Shown piece by piece: positions 9,195 to 16,685 of a stretch of DNA of 20,302 bases. The translations under genes were made by a program, and so were the position numbers. Below the pieces are notes generated by a model that was given only the letters and a program-made list of their open reading frames with translations, ran no database searches and was not told where the DNA came from. Position 1 is the stretch's first letter. Every line of letters starts with the position of its first letter. This stretch comes from a candidate division TA06 bacterium DG_78 (GTDB taxonomy: Bacteria; Hydrothermota; Tepidihabitantia; SM23-42), in the NCBI GenBank assembly GCA_001303225.1, contig LJNI01000016.1, positions 1 to 20,302 on the forward strand, given 5' to 3'.

Positions 9195-9749
9195 TCACTC
9201 CATCTCCTCAAATATTTTTCTTAACTTTTGCCGCGCACGCGCAAGCCGCGACATCACTGTCCCTTTAGGAATTTTGAGAACTCTGCCAATCTCCGCATAC
9301 GAGAAGTTCTCTTCAACACGCAAAAGGAGAATCGTACGGAACTCTTCAGGTAGTTTCGCCATTGCTGCACCAATCCGCTCTTTTAGTAATTTCTGTTTTG
9401 TCATCTTCACTGGATCTCCTTTTTTATCTGCCAGACTATGTTCATGCCATTCGAGAGGCTGCACAGTGGATCGCTTTTCTTTTTTTAAAAAATTTATCGC
9501 ATTGTTCACTGCAATTCGAGATATCCATGCGTAGAACGATTTTCCAATTTCAAAAGTTGAAATCGACTTATAGGCTTTTATAAAAGCTTCTTCAACAAGA
9601 TCTTCAGCATCATCTCGATTATAAACCATTCGATACATGAGCCGATAGAGAGACATTTTATACCGTTCTACCAAGGGATTAAAAGCATCGCAATCCCCTT
9701 TTTTAATCATATCTATCAACGTATCATCACTCTCTATACTATTATACAC
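9195..9749 (-). CDS. ECF-type RNA polymerase sigma factor
   Basis: This 184-residue sigma-70 family protein has only regions 2 and 4, as in ECF sigma factors. Region 2 lies at about residues 18-90: a GDCDAFNPLVERY start, then DDAEDLVEEAFIKAY and FYAWISRIAVNNAINFLKK. Region 4 lies at about 130-180: LPEEFRTILLLRVEENFSY, then a helix-turn-helix ending GTVMSRLARARQKLR. It should direct transcription of an envelope or stress regulon under control of the downstream anti-sigma factor. The listed GTG start gives 18 residues before the GD core, the same as E. coli RpoE. However, codons 2-3 of this reading coincide with a perfect TATAAT, so the true start may instead be the TTG at codon 11. No strong SD site favours either. 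Confidence 0.9.
   Translation of the reverse strand: MYNSIESDDTLIDMIKKGDCDAFNPLVERYKMSLYRLMYRMVYNRDDAEDLVEEAFIKAYKSISTFEIGKSFYAWISRIAVNNAINFLKKEKRSTVQPLEWHEHSLADKKGDPVKMTKQKLLKERIGAAMAKLPEEFRTILLLRVEENFSYAEIGRVLKIPKGTVMSRLARARQKLRKIFEEME
9741..9746 (-). promoter_or_regulatory. Possible -10 box at the sigma-factor start
   Basis: A perfect TATAAT is read on the minus strand directly after the GTG start codon of the ECF sigma gene. No TTGACA-like -35 box is found 16-18 bp upstream. A GGAATA lies about 17 bp upstream, which could suit an ECF-type -35, but this is speculative. If functional, translation must begin further inside the gene. Confidence 0.3.
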
Positions 9750-9772
9750 AAAAATACCCTTTTTATTCCATT

Positions 9773-9848
9773 AGATTCAGATAGATAGATGCAGATTCAT
9801 ACAGATAAAATAGCGACAAAGCACCTGTAATCATCCATCTGCATCTAT
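9773..9848 (-). repeat. 10-bp-period ATCT repeat with 12-bp inverted copy
   Basis: The minus strand from 9806 to 9773 reads as three and a half 10-bp units, each beginning ATCT (ATCTGTATGA, ATCTGCATCT, ATCTATCTGA, ATCT). A perfect 12-bp inverted partner, ATCTGCATCTAT on the plus strand at 9837-9848, pairs with 9785-9796 across a 40-base loop and overlaps the stop codon of the secreted-protein gene. No U-tract follows, so a classical terminator is unlikely. The rest of this 95-bp gap shows nothing else. Confidence 0.55.
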
Positions 9849-10597
9849 TGTTCTGAAGGTACAAAACCTTCAGGTATTTCGAAGACCTTCTCATGTATTG
9901 GTATTGTTTCAATTTTTGTTACGATACTGTGTGATTTTATCGAAAGAGGCATTATTTGGTCTCCCATATGGATATCCAATGAGAGTTCCAGCGGGAATCC
10001 TTCAATTTCCTCAATATTTTCCTGGAGTTTTTGAAAAGATTCCTTATCCATTCCGGTCCTCAATACACCTGTTTGCCCTGGGCTTAGCGAAGAAAATTTC
10101 GCATTAAATTCTTTAATCTCTTTATAACCTTCGATATCCTGCGACACCCACATTGTCTGAGTCACCATAAGATTATTTTCCTCAGTTAACAATTTCATCG
10201 AAATAATAACCTCTTCGCAGGTTTTGTTGAGAATCTCTTTTTCTTTTCCTGTCTTTTCGATGATAATCTCGGGGAGTTTGGGTTTTTCTGTGTCTTCAAA
10301 TTTCTCATTAGACCGTGCTGTTTCTATTAATTTAGTTTCTGTGTATTGCTGGTGCTCCATATCTAATGTCCATATGACTTGCTTATCAAGGCGAGTAATA
10401 GTAATTGTGGTTTCTTCGCCAGTTGTCGGATTTTTTATTATACTCTCTTTTCGACGACACTCACCTTTAATATAGAAAATCGTAGATATCTCAGTGGCTT
10501 CTGTACCAGTGAGACCCTCGGTCGTGGTTGTCATTTCATAGACTATATCACCGTGTAAAAATAAGCTGAGCAGCACAAGTAAAATGAAATTGCGCAT
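9845..10597 (-). CDS. Secreted protein of unknown function, possibly DUF4412-like
   Basis: This 250-residue protein begins with a short basic end and a hydrophobic run (RNFILLVLLSLFL), a likely signal peptide of about 16 residues, so it should be exported. There is no lipobox Cys. The mature part is rich in Thr and Glu and beta-strand-like, with YIKGECRRKESI and WTLDMEHQQYTE, which recalls DUF4412 or lipoprotein-carrier-type domains (a strand carrying FYxKGxxxR, then an IWxLD strand); this is an impression, not a proven match. Catalytic motifs are not apparent. The start is well supported by a strong SD site (AAGGAGG) six bases upstream of the ATG. Expression should be high: a perfect consensus promoter lies at 10740-10768, separated from the gene by the 28-bp repeat array. 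The ECF sigma gene lies 95 bp downstream. Confidence 0.75.
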   Translation of the reverse strand: MRNFILLVLLSLFLHGDIVYEMTTTTEGLTGTEATEISTIFYIKGECRRKESIIKNPTTGEETTITITRLDKQVIWTLDMEHQQYTETKLIETARSNEKFEDTEKPKLPEIIIEKTGKEKEILNKTCEEVIISMKLLTEENNLMVTQTMWVSQDIEGYKEIKEFNAKFSSLSPGQTGVLRTGMDKESFQKLQENIEEIEGFPLELSLDIHMGDQIMPLSIKSHSIVTKIETIPIHEKVFEIPEGFVPSEQ

Positions 10598-10606
10598 TTC
10601 TTTCCT

Positions 10607-10746
10607 CCTTTTATAGTAACTGTAAGGATTATATCCTTTTATAGTAACTGTAAGGATTATATCCTTTTATAGTAACTGTAAGGATTATATCCTTTTATAG
10701 TAACTGTAAGGATTACATCCTTTTATAGTAACTGCAAGGATTATAA
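10607..10746 (-). repeat. Five tandem 28-bp repeats in the leader of the secreted-protein gene
   Basis: Five head-to-tail 28-bp units occupy 10607-10634, 10635-10662, 10663-10690, 10691-10718 and 10719-10746. The first three are identical; the fourth has one change and the fifth two. There are no spacers. Read on the minus strand, each unit carries a TATAAT-like box (altered in the fourth unit) and ends in AAAAGG. The unit next to the gene supplies part of its SD site, and the distal unit holds the -10 box of the promoter. Each junction contains the dyad AAGGATTATATCCTT, and each unit contains the imperfect dyad TATAGTAACTGTA. Confidence 0.95.
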
Positions 10747-10768
10747 CAGTAATCATATAAATTGTCAA
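10740..10768 (-). promoter_or_regulatory. Perfect consensus sigma-70 promoter of the secreted-protein gene
   Basis: On the minus strand, TTGACA (10763-10768), a 17-bp spacer and TATAAT (10740-10745) match the sigma-70 consensus at all twelve positions with ideal spacing. Transcription should start near 10733, producing a leader of about 135 nucleotides that contains almost all of the repeat array. Confidence 0.85.
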
Positions 10769-10800
10769 CAATATATCAAAATGTTATACAGTGCAGTTAT

Positions 10801-11956
10801 TTACAGTACCGATCTCTTTATCACGAGTGTCGCATACGATCCTGGCGGCAGGCTGAATCTTATGTGAATTTTCTTTCTGTGTATGTAAAGATCATCATCT
10901 CGAGGTTCTTCCACAATAAAATTTTGTGGAAAGACAATAGCTGGTCGTAAAAATGATTTGAATCGCACACCTCATAGCCGCATCGGTCGCAGCGCGAAAT
11001 CTTTAATTTCTATATTTTCTTTCTCGCAAATTAGTTGTATTATATTTTTCAGAAAACCGTGCAATTTTGTTGTTTCATTTATCATTGGTATTTTTGTGTT
11101 TTCTATTATGTGAGATAAATTTTTTATCTTCCTATAGAATAAAAATTCACCCACGCAGTAGGGGATATGTCTAATACCGATACCATATTCATTAATAACT
11201 GCGTTGAGTATTAGATTGAAAAGATACGATTGGTATGCAAGAAGCAATATGTTCAAGAGGTCTCTGTTTATTTTTTTTATTGCATTTTTATAGTCCCTCG
11301 GTTTACCCGTAAGATATAAAATAATATTTTTATATCTGATAGGTGAGAGAGGATAGCAATCCTGCCATTCTTCCCAATGCTCTCGGCAAAAATTTTTGAA
11401 TATTTTGACTTGTTTAGTATCATCTTTCGATGGATAACAGAGAAAGAGCTTCAAAGCACCGCGATAGTGTTTCAACATGAGTTCTTTTGCAAAAAAATCC
11501 TTTCCGGTGCTTTGCTGACCCAAAACGTTGTTCATCAAAATAATTGGCAATACCGTAGCGAGTAATCTCGTTGTAATTCGTGTTTATTTTTTCTAATTCA
11601 GACCTTGTGAGGCTGCGGAGTATTATAAAAAATTTATTCTCAATAAGGTGATGTGGTGATATTGGTCGGTCAGATTTTCCTGTTGGATGTAGTACAAAAT
11701 TTTTCTCTCTGATTGTAGCGGTGAAATCACACTTGAATGAGAGGTACTGAGTCGAATAAGAATAGCGGTCTTTCAATCCTGCCCGTGAAAATAAATTCTT
11801 TGACAGAGATAGCTTTCTTGCCACGAAATCGATAACCTCTAAAGTGTTCCAATATTTTTTTTCTAATGTAAGAATTGTATAGTCTCCTTTTTTAGAAAAC
11901 GGCAGATTGATTGACTCTTTGACGCCAAAATCTTCAGGTCTTACCTTGATTTTCAT
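10801..11956 (-). pseudogene. truD: tRNA pseudouridine(13) synthase TruD, frameshifted and interrupted by TGA
   Basis: TruD converts U13 of certain tRNAs to pseudouridine. The N-terminal part (ATG at 11956) has the family motifs GDYTILTLEKKYWNTLEV, AGLKDRYSYSTQ with catalytic D63, and NYFDEQRFGS. At a run of seven A (plus strand, 11491-11497; T on the coding strand), near residue 154, the frame is lost. Removing one base gives KGFFAKELMLKHYRGALKL, which fits the family, and the new frame continues through LLLAYQSYLFNLI. That frame meets TGA at 10972-10974, yet stays open beyond it to a TAA at 10801-10803 and encodes FLRPAIVFPQNF and FSLPPGSYATLVIKRSVL, the typical TruD C-terminus. The reconstructed length, about 384 residues, is normal. 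Either the gene is a young pseudogene or the read contains errors; programmed recoding is less likely. Its ATG lies three bases after the upstream stop codon, implying co-transcription. Confidence 0.88.
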
Positions 11957-11959
11957 TCT

Positions 11960-13288
11960 TTAGGCATTTACCCAGCCTCTTGTAAAGGGGCTGGGTAAAT
12001 TTTGTGTTGCAGCGATTTCTTTTCGAAAACTGAAATTCAGAAGTAAGAGTGGTAAAATTTGGACAGGTAACCTTTTACCTAATTTTAGGAGTCGTAACAC
12101 AACTTCATCGAATCGGTAAAATTCACGCCACATCTTATCAACTTCTTCTTTTAGTTTTTCAGCAGTCATTTTCAGTGGTTGAAATACGGCATTGCCGGCA
12201 TCATATTTTGCCCAATCGAAATTAAATATTCTATTTTCTTTTATCAATTTATTATATATGGCAGTACCAGGGTATGGTGTGAGAATGGCAAATTGTGCCA
12301 GGTCAAGTTTTATCTTTTTTGCAAATTCCAGTGTTTTTTGGAATATTGACGTGTCTTCATTATCATTTCCAAGCACAAAGGCACCTAAAATACCGATCCC
12401 TTCATCATGTAATCTTGCAATTGAATCTTTAAACTTCTGTGGTTTTAAAAAACCTTTGTTCATCTGGGTGAGTGACTCACATTCTGCAGACTCGAGGCCG
12501 ATAAATACGCCCTTACAACCGCTCCGTGCAGCAAGACGTAACAGCTCGGAATCATCCGCAATATTTATCGAAGATTGACCCATCCATATCACGCCTTCGT
12601 ACTTTAATACCGAAAATAGTTTACGCGCATAGATACGGTTGCCAAATATATTGTCATCAGAGAATCCAAGGAACTTTGTCTTCATGTCGCGAATTTCCTT
12701 AATGACACATTCAACCGGACGTGTTCTAAATGTTCTGCCAAAAAATTTCGTTACACTGCAGAAACTGCAATTAAATGGACAGCCCCTGGTTGTTTGGATC
12801 AAGTGGGTGAATAGGTAACGCTCTTTTTTGAATAAATCTCGACGCGGTGATCGAACTATGGATAAGTCTATAAAATTTTTATTTTTGTAGAACTTCTTTA
12901 ATCGGTTTTTCTCAAAATCTTTTATTAATTTGGACCAAATACCTTCAGCTTCGCCAATGACGACTGCATCACAGTGTTTTATTGCTTCTTCGGGGAGTGC
13001 AGATGGATGCAATCCGCCCATGACAACCTTTACACCTCGTTGTTTAAAACGATCAGCAATTTCATATGCATGAGGGGCAAATCGTGTGAGGGCAGTAACA
13101 CCAACCATATCAGCATCACAATTGTAATTGACAGGCTCTATTGCTTCATCAATTATTTCAACATCCACATGCTCTGGGGTCGCTGCAGCTACCGTTGCGA
13201 GAGAGAGCGGTGGTAGTTGAAAAGCCCGTCCCTGCATTCCTCGTTTTTTCTCATCAACAACTGCCGGTGCGATTAACTTTAATTTCAT
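11960..13288 (-). CDS. B12-binding-domain radical SAM protein
   Basis: This 442-residue protein has an N-terminal cobalamin-binding-like Rossmann domain (about residues 1-130, including VEIIDEAIEPV, DMVGVTALT, KVVMGGLHPSALPEE and VVIGEAEGIW). A radical SAM domain follows, with the [4Fe-4S] motif CPFNCSFC at C170, C174 and C177. The family resembles HpnP/BchE-type methyltransferases and cyclases, but the substrate cannot be named. The usual DxHxxG cobalamin His motif is not seen, which is common in this group. The last 13 residues (NLPSPFTRGWVNA) are encoded by a 12-bp inverted repeat and look like a non-family extension. The gene has its own promoter, with the ATG 13 bases after the -10 box and no SD site. 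It ends three bases before truD. Confidence 0.88.
   Translation of the reverse strand: MKLKLIAPAVVDEKKRGMQGRAFQLPPLSLATVAAATPEHVDVEIIDEAIEPVNYNCDADMVGVTALTRFAPHAYEIADRFKQRGVKVVMGGLHPSALPEEAIKHCDAVVIGEAEGIWSKLIKDFEKNRLKKFYKNKNFIDLSIVRSPRRDLFKKERYLFTHLIQTTRGCPFNCSFCSVTKFFGRTFRTRPVECVIKEIRDMKTKFLGFSDDNIFGNRIYARKLFSVLKYEGVIWMGQSSINIADDSELLRLAARSGCKGVFIGLESAECESLTQMNKGFLKPQKFKDSIARLHDEGIGILGAFVLGNDNEDTSIFQKTLEFAKKIKLDLAQFAILTPYPGTAIYNKLIKENRIFNFDWAKYDAGNAVFQPLKMTAEKLKEEVDKMWREFYRFDEVVLRLLKLGKRLPVQILPLLLLNFSFRKEIAATQNLPSPFTRGWVNA
11966..12000 (-). repeat. 12-bp perfect inverted repeat at the end of the radical SAM gene
   Basis: Arms ATTTACCCAGCC (11966-11977) and GGCTGGGTAAAT (11989-12000) flank an 11-base loop. 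The hairpin lies inside the last codons of the radical SAM gene and ends about ten bases before the truD ATG. There is no U-tract, so it may be an interspersed hairpin element, an RNA-processing signal or a weak attenuator rather than a classical terminator. Confidence 0.7.
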
Positions 13289-13301
13289 GATATGTTATCT
13301 C

Positions 13302-13329
13302 ATTATACAAGATAATAAAATGAAGTCAA
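13302..13329 (-). promoter_or_regulatory. Promoter of the B12 radical SAM gene
   Basis: TTGACT (13324-13329), a 16-bp spacer and TATAAT (13302-13307) are read on the minus strand. Thirteen bases lie between the -10 box and the ATG, so the predicted leader is only six or seven nucleotides and lacks an SD site. Confidence 0.75.
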
Positions 13330-13349
13330 TTGATTGGTAGTGTTCGATC

Positions 13350-13380
13350 AGTAACGTGTTATCGTGCGATCGACGTTACT
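13350..13380 (-). terminator. Possible hairpin at the end of the M16 gene
   Basis: An 8-bp perfect inverted repeat (AGTAACGT and ACGTTACT, 15-base loop) spans the stop codon of the M16 peptidase gene, just upstream of the next promoter. The position suits a terminator, but no U-tract follows, so the call is weak. Confidence 0.35.
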
Positions 13381-14615
13381 ATATCCTCAACCTCATGTTT
13401 TTCAATTGGCCCTATCGCTGCAACCGTATACGTATGCGGATTTAGATAATCCTTTATGAGTTCATTAATTTGCTCAGTATCCAGAGAACGAATGTGATTG
13501 AGTGTTTCGTCTATCGTTGTAATCTTATTAGTGTGCGACATCTCTTTACCGAGCCGGAGCATTCGATTCGTTGACGTCTCCAGGTTCAGTAGGAGATTCC
13601 CCGATAGATATGTTTTGGCAAGTTCTATTTCCCCACTACTGAAACCGCTTTTATGGACATCATCAAAGATGCGTCGTAATTGCTGTGCCACGGCTTTCAG
13701 ATTTTTTTTATCGCAAACAAAGTAAAATCCTGATATACCACAATCACTATAAAAATCATGAAAAGATTGAACATTATAAACCAAACCGTATTGTTCTCGT
13801 AAACCTTGGAAGAGTCTCGATGACATGCCACCACCGAATACAGTATTTAAAATCGAAAGTGGGTAACGACGAGGCGATCGAAATTCCACACCTGCATTGC
13901 CAAAGACAAAATGCACCTGAGATATCTCTTTTCTTTTTTGAACCACGATGTTACCGCATTGGGCATTTGGTTTTGTTCTACTCATGTTACCCAGTTCGAA
14001 GTGAGATAATTTGGTCTGAGCTCGCTCAACCACTTTTTTGTAATCAAAATTGCCACTGAGAACAATGATCATTCTTTGCTTCCACAGCTCCTGGTAATAA
14101 TTTTTTGTTTTTTCAACATTCATCGTGTTCACCGATTCTACTGAACCGGCGATTGGCAATCCCATTGGGTGATTTGGAAATAGACTCTTATAAAACAGAT
14201 CAAAAACATACTCTGCAGGATCTTCATTATTTGATTTTATTTCTTCGAGAACGACTGATTTCTCTTTACTGAGTTCTTCATGATCAATCGTAGATTCTAG
14301 GAGCAATTCAACGATGAGGTCAAAAACTGCCGTGATATGTCCAGAAAGAAATTTTGTAATTATCAACAGATTTTCTTTTGTGGTAAAGGCATCGAATGAA
14401 CCACCGAGTCCCTCGATGAGCTTAATAATCTCAATGGCTGATTTTTGAGATGTTCCTTTAAAGAGCATATGTTCAATGAGGTGCGTAATGCCATTATCTT
14501 CGGGTTTTTCGTCTCTGGAGCCGTAGTTAATGAAGCAACCGAGCGAAAATGAATAAAAATGGGGTAATGCCTCTGCTACGATTGATACAGTAGGACTTAC
14601 AGTTTCACTGAGAAT
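13359..14615 (-). CDS. M16-family zinc peptidase; start codon unclear
   Basis: This is a pitrilysin/processing-peptidase-like metalloprotease. The inverted zinc motif HxxEH (HLIEH) lies immediately upstream of the first ATG (14468), and the third ligand region follows in EKSVVLEEI about 75 residues later. RFxxR-like segments and the second M16 half are present, ending at VTSIAR. The family-like N-terminus (SIVAEALPHFYSFSLG, then GSRDE) reads on in the same frame through 14639, but the frame has no ATG, GTG, TTG or CTG before 14468. Candidates are ATT at 14615 (listed here, about 418 residues), ATC at 14636 just after an SD-like GGGGAG, or GTG at 14608 overlapping the pnp stop if one base is missing from the AAA that follows. 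Starting at 14468 would remove the zinc site. M16 genes commonly follow rpsO-pnp in bacteria. Confidence 0.82.
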   Translation of the reverse strand: MLSETVSPTVSIVAEALPHFYSFSLGCFINYGSRDEKPEDNGITHLIEHMLFKGTSQKSAIEIIKLIEGLGGSFDAFTTKENLLIITKFLSGHITAVFDLIVELLLESTIDHEELSKEKSVVLEEIKSNNEDPAEYVFDLFYKSLFPNHPMGLPIAGSVESVNTMNVEKTKNYYQELWKQRMIIVLSGNFDYKKVVERAQTKLSHFELGNMSRTKPNAQCGNIVVQKRKEISQVHFVFGNAGVEFRSPRRYPLSILNTVFGGGMSSRLFQGLREQYGLVYNVQSFHDFYSDCGISGFYFVCDKKNLKAVAQQLRRIFDDVHKSGFSSGEIELAKTYLSGNLLLNLETSTNRMLRLGKEMSHTNKITTIDETLNHIRSLDTEQINELIKDYLNPHTYTVAAIGPIEKHEVEDIVTSIAR

Positions 14616-16680
14616 TTTGTTCTTTGCGGATAAGATTTATTCTCCCCTGATCGTCAATTTCAGAAACTTTGACGACAATTTCATCGCCAATGTTAACAAC
14701 ATCCTCGACCTTTCTTACCCGACGGCGTGAAAGCTTTGAGATATGTACCAGGCCTTCCTTCCCTGGAAGGATCTCTACAAATGCACCAAATTTTGTAATT
14801 CTCTTTACTTGACCAACATATACCTTGCCGACCTCAGCCTCTTGTACAATACCCTTGATTGTAGTCTGTGCCTTTTCAACATTGTGACTATCAGTACCTG
14901 CAATGGTTACCTTGCCATCATCTTCGATGTCAATTTCAACATCTAAGTCAGCAATAATCTTTCTGATAACCTTCCCACCCGGGCCAATTACTTCACCAAT
15001 TTTGTCTTTTGGTATTGAAAAGGCAATAATCTTCGGTGCATATTTGGAAAGTTCACTCCGTGGTGAACTAATTGTGCTATTCATCACTTTCAATATTTGT
15101 CCCCGAGCTTCTTTCGCAATGATGAGTGCTTGAGAAAGAATATCTACATCCAATCCTTTAATTTTCAGGTCAAGTTGGATGGCGGTTATGCCACTCACTG
15201 TTCCCGCAACCTTAAAATCCATGTCTCCATAGTGGTCTTCATCACCGAGAATATCGGTGAGAAATTCGTAGTGGTCTCTTTCCTTGACCAAGCCAATAGA
15301 AATACCAGCGACTGCGGTTTTAATTGGTACGCCTGCATCCATTAGTGCCAGCGATGAACCGCACACACTCGCCATTGAAGAAGAACCATTGGATTCGAGA
15401 ATGTTTGAAACGACCCTCGTCGTGTAGGGGAAATTCTCGTCATTCGGCAGGACCGGTAGAATTGCCCGCTCAGCTAATGCACCATGACCGATCTCTCTGC
15501 GTCCAGGACCACGGAGCGGTTTAACATCACCCGTTGAAAAGGGGGGAAAATTATAGTGAAGCATAAATGATTTTGATTCCTCTCCATAGATAGCGTCAAT
15601 CCGCTGTTCATCACTAGCCGTACCGAGGGTAGTAACTGCGAGACTCTGCGTTTGGCCACGGGTGAACAGGGCTGAGCCATGGGTTCTCGGTAAGACGCCA
15701 ATTTCACATGAAAGAGGACGAATATCAGTGAGGGAACGGCCGTCAATTCTCTTCTTTGTCTGCAGAACCATGTTTCTCATTTTATCACGAAGCATGACAT
15801 CAACGACCCATTTAATTTTTTGTTCAATCTGTTCATCTCTTTCCTGCATCTTTTCTGCGATTGATTTTATGAGTTGATATATTGCTTCTTCGCGAGCTTT
15901 TTTTTCTTTAAATACGCAGATCTGATTGATATCATCACCCAACTCATCTTTTATTTCACTAAATAATGTTTCATCGACGAATGGATTGTTGAACTCAATC
16001 TTCGTCGCACCGACTTTTTCCCTGACCGTTTCTTGTAGTTCAATAATGCGTTTAATGTCGGGTTGAGCAAATTTTATTGCATCGATGATTTCTTGTTCTG
16101 ATGCCTCTTGGGCGCAACCTTCAACCATAACGACAGAATCCTTGGTGCCAGCAATCACCAAATTAATCTTACACTGTTCTTGCTGCGCCATCGTCGGGTT
16201 TATAACATAGGAGCCATCGATCAGACCAACCTTCACAGCTGCTACTGGTATTGAATAGGGTAGTTCAGAGATGAGTAGTGCAGTGGATGCTCCGATTATG
16301 CCGAGTGTATCAGCCTCATGTTCTACATCCGAAGATAAAACATGTGCAATAATTTGAACCTCATTTCTAAAATTTTCTGGAAAGAGGGCTCGCAATGGTC
16401 GGTCAATGAGTCGTGAACTGAGAATTTCGCTGTCTGATGGTCTGCCTTCTCTCTTTATGAAACCACCTGGAATCTTGCCGGCTGCGAAAGAGAGCTCACG
16501 ATAGTCAACTATTAAGGGTAAAAAATCGACGTTTTCACTGATGTCTGGTTTGAACGTTACACAAACGAGCACAAAAGTATCGCCATAAGAAACGACACAT
16601 TCACCAGCTGCCTGTCGTGCAACACGTCCTGTTTCGATTCTTAACGATTTTTCGCCAAGAGTTAATTCTTCAGCATACAA
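14605..16680 (-). CDS. pnp: Polyribonucleotide nucleotidyltransferase (PNPase)
   Basis: This 691-residue enzyme performs phosphorolytic 3'-to-5' RNA degradation in the cytoplasm. The order is RNase PH domain 1 (about 10-145), helical linker (about 240-300), RNase PH domain 2 (about 310-545) with the [15 protein letters not shown] motif and catalytic D480 and D486, then a KH domain (about 550-610, with IGPGGK at 565-570) and an S1 domain (about 618-686, [17 protein letters not shown] then GLVHISKL). Length matches typical bacterial PNPase. The start is TTG at 16680, five bases after the rpsO stop. An AAGGGG SD-like sequence within the last rpsO codons indicates translational coupling. Transcription probably comes from the rpsO promoter. 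Its 3' end overlaps the likely start of the M16 gene. Confidence 0.97.
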   Translation of the reverse strand: MYAEELTLGEKSLRIETGRVARQAAGECVVSYGDTFVLVCVTFKPDISENVDFLPLIVDYRELSFAAGKIPGGFIKREGRPSDSEILSSRLIDRPLRALFPENFRNEVQIIAHVLSSDVEHEADTLGIIGASTALLISELPYSIPVAAVKVGLIDGSYVINPTMAQQEQCKINLVIAGTKDSVVMVEGCAQEASEQEIIDAIKFAQPDIKRIIELQETVREKVGATKIEFNNPFVDETLFSEIKDELGDDINQICVFKEKKAREEAIYQLIKSIAEKMQERDEQIEQKIKWVVDVMLRDKMRNMVLQTKKRIDGRSLTDIRPLSCEIGVLPRTHGSALFTRGQTQSLAVTTLGTASDEQRIDAIYGEESKSFMLHYNFPPFSTGDVKPLRGPGRREIGHGALAERAILPVLPNDENFPYTTRVVSNILESNGSSSMASVCGSSLALMDAGVPIKTAVAGISIGLVKERDHYEFLTDILGDEDHYGDMDFKVAGTVSGITAIQLDLKIKGLDVDILSQALIIAKEARGQILKVMNSTISSPRSELSKYAPKIIAFSIPKDKIGEVIGPGGKVIRKIIADLDVEIDIEDDGKVTIAGTDSHNVEKAQTTIKGIVQEAEVGKVYVGQVKRITKFGAFVEILPGKEGLVHISKLSRRRVRKVEDVVNIGDEIVVKVSEIDDQGRINLIRKEQNSQ

Positions 16681-16685
16681 ATTAA

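Noticed and set aside
10607..10746. CRISPR array
   Set aside because: The 28-bp unit length is CRISPR-like, but copies are directly adjacent with no spacers and no cas genes are nearby.
10762..10950. Plus-strand 62-codon open frame
   Set aside because: It is antisense to the restored TruD C-terminal frame, with no SD site or recognisable motif.
10909..10974. Selenocysteine recoding at the truD TGA, with the TTCCACAA/TTGTGGAA hairpin as SECIS
   Set aside because: The hairpin starts about 40 bases after the TGA, further than a bacterial SECIS. TruD is not a known selenoprotein family, and the same gene also has a frameshift.
10972..10974. Alternative genetic code with UGA as sense
   Set aside because: Several intact genes here end in TGA at family-appropriate positions (cyclase 2, ribD, pnp, COG0731-like protein), so UGA works as a stop.
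10930..10985. tRNA gene, from a TTTGAATCGC-like T-arm stretch
   Set aside because: No acceptor or anticodon stem could be assembled, and the stretch is explained as truD coding sequence on the minus strand.
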